NCBI RefSeq assembly: GCF_024753255.1 | Contig: NZ_JANUHA010000020.1 | Span: 1-64,000, forward strand | Length of the DNA: 64,000 nt | Direction of reading: 5' to 3' | DNA from: Massilia agri | GTDB lineage: Bacteria; Pseudomonadota; Gammaproteobacteria; Burkholderiales; Burkholderiaceae_D | In this document: piece by piece, positions 52,173 through 61,176 of the stretch | Layout of the letters: each line of letters opens with the position of its first letter | Numbering within the stretch: the stretch's first letter is position 1 | Position numbers and translations under genes: made by a program | The notes under the pieces: generated by a model | Database searches by the model: none | What the model was told of the DNA's origin: nothing | What the model saw: the letters and a program-made list of their open reading frames with translations, nothing else

Positions 52173-53465
52173 ATGCTCGAAAAACTCTTCAAACTCAGCC
52201 AGAGCGGCACCGACGTCCGGACCGAACTGCTGGCCGGCCTGACCACCTTCCTGACGATGGTGTACATCATCTTCGTCAACCCCTCCATCCTTGGCGACGC
52301 CGGCATGCCCAGGGAGTCGGTCTTCGTCGCCACCTGCATCGTGGCGGCGCTCGGCACCGCCGTGATGGGCCTGTACGCCAACTATCCCATCGCGATGGCG
52401 CCCGGCATGGGCCTGAACGCCTATTTCGCCTATGCCGTGGTGCTCGGCATGGGGATTTCCTGGCAGGCGGCACTCGGCGCCGTCTTCATCTCCGGCTGCC
52501 TGTTCATCGTGGTGACGCTGGTGGGTCTGCGCGGGGCCATCGTCAACGGCATCCCGCGCTCGATGCGGGTGGCGATCACGGTCGGCCTGGGCATGTTCCT
52601 GGCCCTGATCGCGCTGAAGAACGCCGGCATCGTGGTGGCCAGCGAGGCGACCCTGGTCAAGGCCGGCGACCTGCACCAGCCCCAGGCGATCATGGCCGTG
52701 GTCGGTTTCCTGGCCATCGTCGCCCTCGACCGCCTGAAGGTGAAGGGCGCGATCCTGATCGGCATCGTGCTGGTGACCGTGCTGTCCTTCTTCTTCGGTG
52801 GGAACACCTACAAGGGCATTTTCTCGGCGCCGCCGAGCATCGACCCGACCCTGTTCCAGCTCGACATCGCGGGCGCCCTGTCCGCCGGCATCCTGAACGT
52901 AGTGCTGGTGTTCTTCCTGGTCGAGCTGTTCGACGCCACCGGCACCCTGATGGGGGTGGCGCGCCGCGCCGGCCTGCTGGTCGAGGGCAAGATGGAGCGC
53001 ATGAACAAGGCCCTGCTGGCCGACAGCGGCGCCATCGTCGCCGGCAGCCTGCTGGGCACCTCGAGCACCACCGCCTACCTGGAAAGCGCTTCGGGCGTGC
53101 AGGCCGGCGGACGCACCGGCCTCACCGCCCTGGCGGTCGCGGCGCTGTTCCTGGCCTGCCTCTTCATCGCGCCGCTGGCCGGGGTCGTGCCGGCCTACGC
53201 GACGGCGCCGGCCCTGCTGTTCGTCGCCTGCCTGATGCTGAGCGACCTGGGCGACGTCGAATGGGGAGACTCCACCGAGAGCATCCCGGCCGCCGTCACG
53301 GCCCTCGGCATGCCCTTCACTTTCTCGATCGCGGAAGGCATCGCCTTCGGTTTCATCACCTATGCCGCGCTCAAGCTGCTCACCGGCCGCGCGCGCGAGG
53401 TGGCGCCGGTGGTGTGGGTGATCGCGGCCCTGTTCGCTTTCAAGATCGTTTACATAGGAACCTGA
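52173..53465 (+). CDS. NCS2 purine permease (AzgA-like)
   Basis: A 430-residue inner-membrane transporter of the AzgA-like NCS2 subfamily, usually adenine/guanine/hypoxanthine:H+ symporters. About 12 to 14 helices; motifs include LLAGLTTFLTMVYIIFVNPSIL, the substrate-site MAPGMGLNAYFAY and LVELFDATGTLMGVARRAGL, and GTSSTTAYLESASGVQAGGRTGL. Length matches the family. The ATG directly follows the GGAGCGTAGCGCA leader. It is monocistronic. Confidence 0.92.
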   Translation: MLEKLFKLSQSGTDVRTELLAGLTTFLTMVYIIFVNPSILGDAGMPRESVFVATCIVAALGTAVMGLYANYPIAMAPGMGLNAYFAYAVVLGMGISWQAALGAVFISGCLFIVVTLVGLRGAIVNGIPRSMRVAITVGLGMFLALIALKNAGIVVASEATLVKAGDLHQPQAIMAVVGFLAIVALDRLKVKGAILIGIVLVTVLSFFFGGNTYKGIFSAPPSIDPTLFQLDIAGALSAGILNVVLVFFLVELFDATGTLMGVARRAGLLVEGKMERMNKALLADSGAIVAGSLLGTSSTTAYLESASGVQAGGRTGLTALAVAALFLACLFIAPLAGVVPAYATAPALLFVACLMLSDLGDVEWGDSTESIPAAVTALGMPFTFSIAEGIAFGFITYAALKLLTGRAREVAPVVWVIAALFAFKIVYIGT

Positions 53466-53597
53466 GCGGCGGGCGGCCGGCATGCCGCTTGCGTAAAAAG
53501 GCGTTAAACAGCGTCCAAATGTGTCCCAAAGCATCGCTTCGCGCTGCCTTTGGGATACAATGTCGCCGATCTTGCGAATACCAAGGTGGGCAATCCG

Positions 53598-54401
53598 ATG
53601 CAAAAGACAACTCTCTCCCTGCTGGCGCTGGCGCTCCTTGCCATGCACGGCGCGGCGCACGCCGACGACGACCTTCCCCAGGTGATCGATGTCCATGGTC
53701 CGCTCAGGGTCGCGCTGCCGAAAATTCCCGAAGGCGGCTGGTTCACCTCGGCCGAACTGGGCGCGATCGCGACCTCCGGCAACACCACGGGTACCTCGAT
53801 CACGGGCAAGATCGACGCGCGCCACGAGACCGCGAAATGGAGCCACGAATTCGTCGTCAGCGGCTTCTTCAAGGAAGACGAGTACGAAGACGAGGAAGGC
53901 AACAAGGAGCGCAGCAAATCGGCCGAGCGTTTCGCCGCCTCGGCCAAGGCGTCCTACAAATTCCTCGGCGCCGGCAGGCGGGCCTTCATCCTCGGTTCCC
54001 ACGTAAACGACCGCTTCGGCGCCTACACCCGCTATTCCTCGCTCTCGATCGGTCACGGCCGTCAGTTGCTGAGCGAGGCCGACAAGACGCTCGACGTCGA
54101 GATCGGTCCGGGCTATTTCCAGGGCGAGCGCGACACGGGCGAGGACGAGAGCGGCCTGACGGTGCGCGGCGCGGCCCAGTTCCGCTGGCGCCTCAGCCCT
54201 TCGGCCTTCTTCGCGCAGACGGTCAGCGTGGAAAAAGGCACCTCCAACACCCACTCGGTGGCCGAGACGTCCCTCAGCACCAAGATCAATTCGACCATGC
54301 AGATGAAGGCCGGCTTCAGCGCCCGCAACGACAGCAGCGTCACGCCGGGCAAGAAGAACACCGACACCCAGACCTCGCTGACGATGGTGTATTCCTTCTG
54401 A
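53598..54401 (+). CDS. DUF481 outer-membrane protein (salt-induced type)
   Basis: A 267-residue DUF481 protein, similar to YdiY. A signal peptide ends near residue 22 (AAHAD). FTSAELGAIATSGNTTGTSI and the repeated amphipathic strands (KIDARHETAKWSHEFVVSG, RFAASAKASYKFL) form a small beta-barrel, closing with LTMVYSF and its terminal Phe. The acidic loop EDEYEDEEGNKER is extracellular. ATG 53598 lies before the signal peptide, whereas the frame is open to 53550. Role unknown; homologues are induced by salt or oxygen change. Confidence 0.87.
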   Translation: MQKTTLSLLALALLAMHGAAHADDDLPQVIDVHGPLRVALPKIPEGGWFTSAELGAIATSGNTTGTSITGKIDARHETAKWSHEFVVSGFFKEDEYEDEEGNKERSKSAERFAASAKASYKFLGAGRRAFILGSHVNDRFGAYTRYSSLSIGHGRQLLSEADKTLDVEIGPGYFQGERDTGEDESGLTVRGAAQFRWRLSPSAFFAQTVSVEKGTSNTHSVAETSLSTKINSTMQMKAGFSARNDSSVTPGKKNTDTQTSLTMVYSF

Positions 54402-54409
54402 CGCCCGGC

Positions 54410-54431
54410 GGCGCGGCCGGATGGCCGCGCC
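54410..54431 (+). terminator. probable terminator after the DUF481 gene
   Basis: GGCGCGGCC and GGCCGCGCC are perfect 9-base arms around GGAT, followed by TTCTCCT. It lies between two convergent stops (54401 and 54438). Confidence 0.65.
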
Positions 54432-54437
54432 TTCTCC

Positions 54438-55736
54438 TCAGCGCACCTCCGCCGCCTTGGCGGCGTCCCTTCTCCCGACCAGCAGCAGGGCCAGCAGGCT
54501 CAGGATCGCCGCCGCGCTCAGGTACCAGCCGACCGAAGGCAGGCCGTGGTTCGTCGCCAGCCAGGTCGCGATATACGGCGCCAGCGAGGCGCCCAGGATG
54601 CCGGCGAAGTTGAAGGTCAGCGAAGCGCCCGTATAGCGCACCTCCGGCGGGAACATCTCGGCCAGCAGGGTCCCCAGCGGCCCGTAGGTGAAGCCGACCA
54701 GGCACATCCCCGCGATCATGAAGACGGCGGCGGCTGCCAGCGTGCCGGCGCCGAACAGGGGCCCGAACAGCAGGCCGAAGACCGCGATCGCCGCGCTCAC
54801 CAGGATCATCGCCGTGCGCCGGCCGTAGCGGTCGGCCAGGATGGCCGAGGGCGGGATCGTGAGCCCGAAGAACACCACCGCGACCAGCTGCAGGGTCAGG
54901 AAAGCCTGGCGCGAGAAACCGAGCTTGCTCGTCCCCCAGCTCAGCGCGAACACCGTCATCAGGTAGAACACCACGAAGGTCGCGAGCGCGACCAGGGTGC
55001 CCAGCACCAGCTCGCGCCGGTGCGCGCGCAGTACCGTGAGGGCCGGCACCTTGACCCGCTCGCCCCGGTCGAGGACCTTCTGGAAGTCCGGCGTCTCGGT
55101 GATCTTCAGGCGCACGTAGAGCCCGACCACGACCAGCAGCGCGCTGGCGAGGAAAGGAATGCGCCAGCCCCAGGCGAAGAACTCCTCGTCCGGCATCAGC
55201 TCGCCGAGCAGCAGGAAGGTGCCGCCCGAGAGGAAGAAGCCGAGTGGCGCCCCCAGCTGCGGGAACATGCCGTACCAGGCGCGTTTTTCCGGGGGCGCGT
55301 TCTCGGTGGCGAGCAGCACCGCCCCGCCCCACTCGCCGCCCAGGCCCAGGCCCTGGCCGAAGCGGCACAGGGCCAGCAGCAGCGGCGCGGCGGTACCGAT
55401 GGTCGCGTAGGTCGGCAGGAGGCCGATCAGGATGGTCGAGATGCCCATGGTGAGCAGGGCCGCGACCAGGGTCGCCTTTCTCCCGACGCGGTCGCCGAAG
55501 TGGCCGAACACGGCCGAGCCGACGGGACGGGCGAAGAAGGCGATGGCGAAGGTCGCCAGCGACTGCAGGGTGGCGGCCGCCGGGTCGCCGGCCGGGAAGA
55601 ACAGCCGCGGGAAGACCAGCACCGCGGCGGTGGCGTAGATGTAGAAGTCGTAGAACTCGATGGTGGTGCCGATGAGGCTCGCGAACAGGACGGTGCGGGG
55701 CTTGTTGGCTGCCCTGGCCGGTACTGCAACGCTCAT
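54438..55736 (-). CDS. MFS metabolite:H+ symporter (MhpC/ProP/ShiA type)
   Basis: A 432-residue, twelve-helix transporter of the MFS metabolite:H+ symporter subfamily. The family marks are LIGTTIEFYDFYIYATAA, FARPVGSAVFGHFGDRVGRK, GQGLGLGGEWGGAVLLATENAP and GMFPQLGAPLGFFLS. The second half has ILADRYGRRTAMI. Members carry dicarboxylates, shikimate, proline or betaine with protons; the substrate is unclear. The ATG overlaps the thioredoxin-like gene's stop as ATGA, so the two are coupled. A two-gene operon with thioredoxin in front is unusual. Confidence 0.9.
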   Translation of the reverse strand: MSVAVPARAANKPRTVLFASLIGTTIEFYDFYIYATAAVLVFPRLFFPAGDPAAATLQSLATFAIAFFARPVGSAVFGHFGDRVGRKATLVAALLTMGISTILIGLLPTYATIGTAAPLLLALCRFGQGLGLGGEWGGAVLLATENAPPEKRAWYGMFPQLGAPLGFFLSGGTFLLLGELMPDEEFFAWGWRIPFLASALLVVVGLYVRLKITETPDFQKVLDRGERVKVPALTVLRAHRRELVLGTLVALATFVVFYLMTVFALSWGTSKLGFSRQAFLTLQLVAVVFFGLTIPPSAILADRYGRRTAMILVSAAIAVFGLLFGPLFGAGTLAAAAVFMIAGMCLVGFTYGPLGTLLAEMFPPEVRYTGASLTFNFAGILGASLAPYIATWLATNHGLPSVGWYLSAAAILSLLALLLVGRRDAAKAAEVR

Positions 55737-56050
55737 GCGGCGCCTGCCTGGGCCAGGGCCACGCGCACCTCGTCGCTCGAGACCGGACGCACGACGCGCG
55801 CCACTTCCTGGCCATCCTTCAGCACGACGACCGTCGGCCACAGCTTGATCCGGAAGGACCGCCCGAGCGGGCGGCCCGGGCCATCCTCGACCTTGATGTG
55901 CCTGACTTGCTGGCCCCCGGCCAGGCCCTCGTTGATGAGCGGCTCGGCGGCGCGGCAGTAGCCGCACCAGTTGGCGCCGAAATCGAGGACGACGATGCCC
56001 GGCAGCGCGTCGATCGCGCTGCGTTCGGGCTGGGCGGTTTCGTAGGTCAT
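55733..56050 (-). CDS. thioredoxin family protein (CGYC)
   Basis: A 105-residue thioredoxin-fold protein without signal peptide. The active site is WCGYC in VLDFGANWCGYCRAAEPLI, a CGYC variant of the usual CGPC, and KLWPTVVVLKDG supplies the cis-Pro. It lacks the family's usual N-terminal strand length but is complete in fold. AGGAGCATCCGC precedes the ATG. It is the first gene of a coupled pair with the MFS transporter. Cytoplasmic reductase role inferred. Confidence 0.88.
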   Translation of the reverse strand: MTYETAQPERSAIDALPGIVVLDFGANWCGYCRAAEPLINEGLAGGQQVRHIKVEDGPGRPLGRSFRIKLWPTVVVLKDGQEVARVVRPVSSDEVRVALAQAGAA

Positions 56051-56127
56051 GCGGATGCTCCTCCATTTGCCGATATGGCAAGGTTACCTCAAAACCCCAT
56101 GGAGGAGCCAGCAGGGATTGCGCGCCC

Positions 56128-56390
56128 TCAGTGCGCGTGGCCGCCTCCTTCGGCGCAATGCGCCGGATCACGGCGGCAGAACGCGTCCTGGGCCGCCAGC
56201 GCCTGGCGCCGCGCCTCCAGCTGCCGCGGCGTACGTGCGGGGGCCAGGATCTCGTCCACCGTGATCACCCGGCCGTTCTTGACCACGAACTGCACGGCCG
56301 CCGCCGCCCGGATGTCGGCCAGCGGATCGCCACGCACGGCGACGAGGTCGGCCAGCTTGCCCTGCTCGACCGTGCCGAGGCCACCGCCGG
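56128..56390 (-). pseudogene. C-terminal remnant of an amidohydrolase
   Basis: The frame reads GLGTVEQGKLADLVAVRGDP, then LADIRAAAAVQFVVKNGRVI and a tail ending in AHCAEGGGHAH. The GTVEQGKLADLV...DPL...V.KNGR pattern is the closing beta-sandwich of imidazolonepropionase-like amidohydrolases. The frame stops at a TGA soon upstream and no metal-binding HxH domain is found, so about 350 residues are missing. A short GTG-initiated frame of 69 residues remains but has no ribosome site. It is a deletion relic. Confidence 0.7.
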
Positions 56391-56529
56391 CGCACGGGCA
56401 AGCGCCGAACGGCGGAGGTCTTCATGGTTGGGCTCCCGGATGGAAATGATGCCGCAAGGTGAAGTGTCTAACGGACTACGCCCCGGCCCGCTGGCATAGT
56501 CAGGTCAAACCCGCTACAAGGAGGCCATC

Positions 56530-56709
56530 ATGTCCGACAATCTGCAAAACCGTGGCGCGCAGGACCGTGCCCGCATCAATATGAGCGAAGACTGGGAAGT
56601 GCGTCACTGGACCGAAGCGCTGGGCGTGAGCAAGGAAGAGCTCGAGCGCGCCGTCAAGCAGGTCGGTTCGAGCGCCGACGCCGTGCGCGAGCACCTGAAG
56701 CGCCATTGA
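56530..56709 (+). CDS. DUF3606 small protein
   Basis: A 59-residue protein of the DUF3606 type. The signature is MSEDWEVRHWTEALGVSKEE with LERAVKQVGSSADAVREHL, a short helical domain related to those in stress-associated small proteins. AAGGAGG lies before the ATG. The stop is followed by a 205-base gap to the second MscS gene. Role unknown. Confidence 0.85.
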   Translation: MSDNLQNRGAQDRARINMSEDWEVRHWTEALGVSKEELERAVKQVGSSADAVREHLKRH

Positions 56710-56914
56710 GCGCGGGGACAAGCACCCTACCCTGACGGCGCGCGGCCGTCCCGCCATTCTCACGCCGCCTGGTGTCATGCGACGCCGAGCGGCGCCGGGC
56801 GCCGCCGTGTCCGGCGTTGCCCCTTTTCCTGCGCCGCAAGCCGCGACTCGCCTGCCTCGCCCTTCCAGTCCGGCTGGCGCGGCCGGCGCCGGTCTTCCCG
56901 CAAAGGAACCCGGT

Positions 56915-58114
56915 TTGAACTTTCACATCGTCGACTTTTTCCGTTCCCTAAACATCACGCTGGCGAACGCGCTGTTCGCGCTCGGCGCCGCCGTCGTCAG
57001 CTACATCCTGATGCACGGGGCCCTGATCCTGCTGCGCAAGCGCCTCGGCGCCCTGAGCAACGACCGGCAGCACGGCACCGTGGCACAGGTGCTCAGCAAG
57101 ACCCTGGCACACACCGGCGCCCTGGCCATCGTCGCCACCGCCATCCTCATCGGCCTGTCGGTGCTCGACCTGCCCGAACCCTGGAACACGCGCCTGGGCC
57201 ACCTGTGGTTCTTCACGCTCGGCATCCAGATCGCCATGTTCCTGCACCGCGCCGTGAAGATCGGCTCGCGCCGCTACTTCCTGGCGCACAGCCACGGCGC
57301 CGGGGACCAGCAGGTCACGGTCGCGCACACCGTCGTGATCTGGCTGCTGCAGACCACCGTCTGGGTGGTGTTCGTGCTGGCCATGCTGTCGAATCTCGGC
57401 ATCAACGTGACCACCTTTGTCGCCAGCCTCGGGATCGGCGGCGTCGCCATCGCGCTGGCGGTGCAGAACATCCTGGGCGACCTGTTCGCCTCGATGTCGA
57501 TCGCCGTGGACAAGCCATTCGAGGTCGGCGACTACATCTCGGCCAAGGACTATGCCGGCACCGTCGAGCACGTGGGCCTGAAAACCACCCGCCTGCGCGC
57601 CCTGGGCGGCGAGCAGATCGTGGTCGCCAACGCCGAGCTGCTGCGCACCACGGTCTACAACTTCCGCCGCATGACGACGCGCCGCATCGTGTTCGCGCTG
57701 CGCGCCAGCCCCTCGACGCCACCGCAGCTGGCCGCGAAGGTGCCGGCGATGCTGGGCGAGATCGTCAAGCGCCGCGACAAGGCGCGCTTCGACCGCGCCC
57801 ACCTGAAGACGGTCGACCAGAACTGGATCGAGTACGAGATTGTCTACACCATGCTCGATCCGAACTACGATCTCTACATGGATACCCAGCAGGCCATCAA
57901 CCTGGAGGCGATGCGGATGTTCGCCGACCTGGGCATTTCGATGGCGCCGCGGCCGCAGCACGTGCTGCTGCAGGAGGCGCCGGATACGCGGGCCGACGTC
58001 CGCGGTGAAGAAACGGCGGCCGCCAACGAGTACGTGGACGGCGCATCCGACACGGCGGGCACCGGGGACACCAGGGACACCAGGGACGCCGGCCCCCGCC
58101 TCCTCAAACATTGA
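56915..58114 (+). CDS. MscS-family mechanosensitive channel (second)
   Basis: A 399-residue channel if started at TTG 56915, which has AAAGGA 7 bases before it. A frame open from 56777 would add a Pro/Ala/Arg-rich extension without family features. Helices at about 15 to 35, 62 to 82, 90 to 115 and 140 to 160 precede TM3, VTTFVASLGIGGVAIALAVQNILGDLFAS, and KPFEVGDYI. The beta domain (HVGLKTTRLRALGGEQIVVAN) is intact. It is a paralogue of the channel at 48103. The C-terminal 40 residues are a variable Thr/Asp/Gly-rich tail with a short TGDTRDTRD repeat. The SDR gene starts 11 bases after the stop. Confidence 0.87.
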   Translation: MNFHIVDFFRSLNITLANALFALGAAVVSYILMHGALILLRKRLGALSNDRQHGTVAQVLSKTLAHTGALAIVATAILIGLSVLDLPEPWNTRLGHLWFFTLGIQIAMFLHRAVKIGSRRYFLAHSHGAGDQQVTVAHTVVIWLLQTTVWVVFVLAMLSNLGINVTTFVASLGIGGVAIALAVQNILGDLFASMSIAVDKPFEVGDYISAKDYAGTVEHVGLKTTRLRALGGEQIVVANAELLRTTVYNFRRMTTRRIVFALRASPSTPPQLAAKVPAMLGEIVKRRDKARFDRAHLKTVDQNWIEYEIVYTMLDPNYDLYMDTQQAINLEAMRMFADLGISMAPRPQHVLLQEAPDTRADVRGEETAAANEYVDGASDTAGTGDTRDTRDAGPRLLKH

Positions 58115-58125
58115 AGGGATAGCAG

Positions 58126-58965
58126 ATGAACCAGCCAGCACAGCAGCAGACTCCCCCCGGCACCGAAGCCCAGCTCACCCCGCAGGCCGACCACGGCGAA
58201 TCGAGCTACGTCGGCTCCGGCAAGCTCAAGGACATGGCCGCCGTCATCACCGGCGCCGACAGCGGCATCGGCCGGGCCGTCGCCCTGACCTACGCGCGCG
58301 AAGGAGCCGACGTCCTGATCGCCTACCTGAACGAACACGAGGATGCCGAGGAAACCCGGCGCCTGGTCGAGGAAGCGGGCCGCAAGGCGGTCCTGATGCC
58401 GGGCGAGCTGGCCGACCCGGCGCACTGCCGCGCCATCGTCGACCGCGCCGTCCAGGAATTCGGCCGCATCGACGTGCTGGTGAACAACGCGGCATTCCAG
58501 ATGAGCCGCGATTCGCTCGAGGAGATTCCCGACGAGGAGTGGGACTATACCTTCCAGGTGAACATCACAGCCATGTTCCACATCTGCAAGGCCGCGGTGA
58601 AGCACATGCGGCCGGGGTCTTCGATCATCAACACCACCTCGATCAACTCGGACAAGCCCAAGCCCACCCTGCTCGCCTACGCGACGACCAAGGGCGCGAT
58701 CGCGAACTTCACGGCGGGCCTGGCGCAGCTGCTGGCCGACAAGGGCATCCGGGTCAACTCGGTGGCGCCGGGTCCGATCTGGACACCCCTGATTCCCTCC
58801 ACCATGCCGCCCGAGGAAGTGGCGAGCTTTGGCCAGCAGGTGCCGATGAAGCGCGCGGGCCAGCCGGCCGAGGTCGCGCCCGTCTACGTGATGCTGGCAT
58901 CGAGCCAGGCCAGCTACATCTCGGGCGCCCGGATCGCCGTGACGGGCGGCACGCCGATTCTCTAG
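58126..58965 (+). CDS. SDR family oxidoreductase (YhdF/YghA-like)
   Basis: A 279-residue short-chain dehydrogenase. The cofactor motif is TGADSGIGRA (42 to 51), VNNAAFQ supports it, and the catalytic residues are S172, Y185 and K189 in TSINSDKPKPTLLAYATTKG. The N-terminal extension with QQQTPPGTEAQLTPQ and GESSYVGSGKLKD is typical of the general-stress SDR group (YhdF, YghA). PGPIWTPLIPSTMP is the substrate loop. It is cotranscribed with the MscS gene. The substrate, probably an aldehyde or sugar alcohol, is unknown. Confidence 0.92.
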   Translation: MNQPAQQQTPPGTEAQLTPQADHGESSYVGSGKLKDMAAVITGADSGIGRAVALTYAREGADVLIAYLNEHEDAEETRRLVEEAGRKAVLMPGELADPAHCRAIVDRAVQEFGRIDVLVNNAAFQMSRDSLEEIPDEEWDYTFQVNITAMFHICKAAVKHMRPGSSIINTTSINSDKPKPTLLAYATTKGAIANFTAGLAQLLADKGIRVNSVAPGPIWTPLIPSTMPPEEVASFGQQVPMKRAGQPAEVAPVYVMLASSQASYISGARIAVTGGTPIL

Positions 58966-58971
58966 TGCGCC

Positions 58972-59688
58972 TCAGCGCGCCTGCGCAGCGCCGGATGCGC
59001 GGGCGTCGGCGCTTGCGGACATGCCGAGGCTGAGGGAGCTTGACGCGCCGCCATGTGCTTGGCCGCTGCCATGCGCCTCGCCGCCGCCCTGCACTTGCTT
59101 GTCGGCCGTGATGGACGGCCGTGCCGCGCCCTCGGCGGCGCCACGCGTTTCGTCGGCAAGGCCGCCTGCCCGGCTCGCCGTCAGTGCGGCAGCGCCGCGG
59201 CCCGAGGCGGCAGCATTTCCGCCTGCCTGGCGGGCCCGGCCCGCCATATCCGACATGCGCTCGCCCGCAGCCGCGGCTTCGCCACGCGCCTCGCCGATGA
59301 TCGAGCCGGAACCCTGCAGCGCGCCCTCGATGCCGAGGCCAGCCTGCCCTTCCGCACGGGCGGAACCGGCAGGCTGGCTTTGTGGCGCCAGGTCGCCTGC
59401 GGCGGCACGGGCGCGCCGTGCGCCGCCCCTTGCTTCGCCCGCCGCGCCGCCGGCCGCGTCGATTGCACGGCGGCCGCCATCGGCATCGAGACGGCCCGTG
59501 TGCCGCAGGCTGCCCATCGCGTCCATCGACCCGAGGCGGCCGGCATTGCCGGCGCCGCCGATCATGCCGCCCACCGATCCGCCGAGGCCGCCGCGCATGC
59601 CGCCTCCCAGCAGCTGGGCATGGGCGGTCGCTGCGGCGCCGAGCGAGAGAGCGAGGACGAGATGTTGAACGAGTTTCTTGGCTTGCAT
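58972..59688 (-). CDS. Ala/Gly-rich exported hypothetical protein
   Basis: A 238-residue protein of extreme composition: Ala, Gly, Arg and Ser dominate. A signal peptide ends near residue 24 (ATAHAQ). Glycine-rich LLGGGMRGGLGGSVGGMIGG follows, then Ala/Arg/Gly helices. No family recognised. It lies 97 bases downstream of the S8 protease stop on the same strand, so the two may share control; it could be a substrate or an envelope filler. The compositional bias makes the start reliable but the function not. Confidence 0.65.
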   Translation of the reverse strand: MQAKKLVQHLVLALSLGAAATAHAQLLGGGMRGGLGGSVGGMIGGAGNAGRLGSMDAMGSLRHTGRLDADGGRRAIDAAGGAAGEARGGARRARAAAGDLAPQSQPAGSARAEGQAGLGIEGALQGSGSIIGEARGEAAAAGERMSDMAGRARQAGGNAAASGRGAAALTASRAGGLADETRGAAEGAARPSITADKQVQGGGEAHGSGQAHGGASSSLSLGMSASADARASGAAQAR

Positions 59689-59785
59689 GGTGGTTCTCCT
59701 TGGTGTGGGCGCGGTCCATTCCGTCGCCGATACAAGGAAAACGTTCGCTCAGCCGTCTTTATTCCATGCTTCGAAAAATTTTTTC

Positions 59786-61093
59786 TCATCGCATGGTCGC
59801 GGGATCGATGCGCACGGCGGCGCCGATGGTTCCGTAACCAATCGCCTCATCGCGCCCCGCGTTCGCTCCCGCCTCGCGGGCCAGGCTGGCCAGCGCGCTG
59901 CGTGCAAGGTCTGGATCGGGATGCGGCAGGCGGGGCGCCAGCAGGGCCGCCACGATCGGCGCGGCAAACGATGTGCCACGCACCTGGCGGTAAGGAGGCG
60001 CCCCGGGCGCGGCGCTCACCATCTGGCTGCCCGGCGCCGCGAACATCACCTGGGGGCCGCGGGCCGCCTCCGGCAGCGGGCGGCCGCGCCGGTCCACGCC
60101 CGTCACGCCCACCACCCCGGGGTAACTCGCGGGATACAAGGCAGGCGCGGCCGGTCCGTCGTTACCCACCGCCGCCACCAGCAGGTGCCCGCGCGCCTGC
60201 ATCGCCGCCACCGCCCGCGCCAGCGCGGCATTACCCGGGCCGACCAGGCTGATGTTGATCACCCCCACCCGCTCGCGCGCCAGCCAGGCCAGGGCCGCAG
60301 CGATCCGCTCGACCGAGCCGCCCACCGGGCTGTCGCAATAGACGTCGGCCGCATACAGGCCGGCGCCCGGGGCCGCGCCCCGGAAGGCGGCGGACTGGCC
60401 GACCATCAGGGCGGCGACGGCCGTGCCGTGCGGGGCCGGGTGCGTCCGGCCCTCGCAGCCCCAGAGCCGCAAGGCAGCGTCTGCGAACACCTCGTGGCGA
60501 CGGTCCACGCCGCTGTCGATCAGGCCGACGCGCAAACCCTCCGCCGGCGCCGCCGCGCGGTCGCGCGGCGCGGCGAGCGGGCCAGGCGCCGCAAGCCCGG
60601 CGCCCAGATAGACATGGTTGAAATCGTAGCTCCCTTCCGGATCGGCGCGCCGCAAGGCTGCCAGAAGGGCGGCAGTGGCGGCGCCGGCAGGTGCGCGCAG
60701 CACCACCAGGCGCTGGTCCAGTTCGGGATAGGCCTCTTCGCGCGCCACGGCCAGCCCGGCGTCGCGCGCGGCGCGCAGTCCCTGCTCCGACGGATTCCAC
60801 GCCAGGATCTCCCCGCGCACAGCAGGGTTGCCGAACGGGTCGGCATCGATCAGCTGCGGGTGCCGCCGCAGCAGCGTGTCGACCTGGTCGAGACGCAGGC
60901 GCCCGAGCTCCGGCAAGGGGCTGCGGTCGAGCAGGCGCTCCACCGGCGCCCGCAGCGTGTCGAGCCCTGTTCTGCCGAGGCCGCCAGGGAGATTCAAGGA
61001 AGGCAGGCCGAGCTGGGCTGAGGCGGGCGCGACGGGCGCCGCCAGCAGCAGGGCCCAGGCGCCAAGTTTGAATAGCGTTGCAGCAAGTTTCAT
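59786..61093 (-). CDS. exported S8 (subtilisin-like) serine protease
   Basis: A 435-residue exported subtilase. A signal peptide ends near residue 26 (PASAQ). A pro-region of about 150 residues is followed by the catalytic domain: D193 in GLIDSGVDRRH, H222 in HGTAVAAL, N311 in AAVGNDGPA and S375 in VRGTSFAAPIVA. INISLVGPGN is the substrate-binding strand. ATG 61093 marks the signal peptide; the longer open frame crosses the divergent promoter. It diverges from the ECF sigma gene across 83 bases that carry a palindrome. Possibly part of that regulon, or it acts on the anti-sigma factor. Confidence 0.87.
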   Translation of the reverse strand: MKLAATLFKLGAWALLLAAPVAPASAQLGLPSLNLPGGLGRTGLDTLRAPVERLLDRSPLPELGRLRLDQVDTLLRRHPQLIDADPFGNPAVRGEILAWNPSEQGLRAARDAGLAVAREEAYPELDQRLVVLRAPAGAATAALLAALRRADPEGSYDFNHVYLGAGLAAPGPLAAPRDRAAAPAEGLRVGLIDSGVDRRHEVFADAALRLWGCEGRTHPAPHGTAVAALMVGQSAAFRGAAPGAGLYAADVYCDSPVGGSVERIAAALAWLARERVGVINISLVGPGNAALARAVAAMQARGHLLVAAVGNDGPAAPALYPASYPGVVGVTGVDRRGRPLPEAARGPQVMFAAPGSQMVSAAPGAPPYRQVRGTSFAAPIVAALLAPRLPHPDPDLARSALASLAREAGANAGRDEAIGYGTIGAAVRIDPATMR

Positions 61094-61099
61094 GCGCTG

Positions 61100-61111
61100 A
61101 TCATATATGAT
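61100..61111. promoter_or_regulatory. palindrome in the divergent protease/sigma promoter region
   Basis: ATCATATATGAT is a perfect 12-base palindrome, 6 bases from the protease start and 65 from the sigma factor start. It may be an operator, or an AT-rich promoter element that is palindromic by chance. Confidence 0.4.
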
Positions 61112-61176
61112 TGTGGTCAATACAGATAAAACGACGGAGCGCGGGAAGAAAATCCCCCGGCCAATCGTTTTCCTCA

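Noticed and set aside
51576..54254. 892-codon minus-strand frame across the purine permease
   Set aside because: Antisense to the NCS2 permease and DUF481 gene, and out of frame with the DUF2863 gene; compositional artefact.
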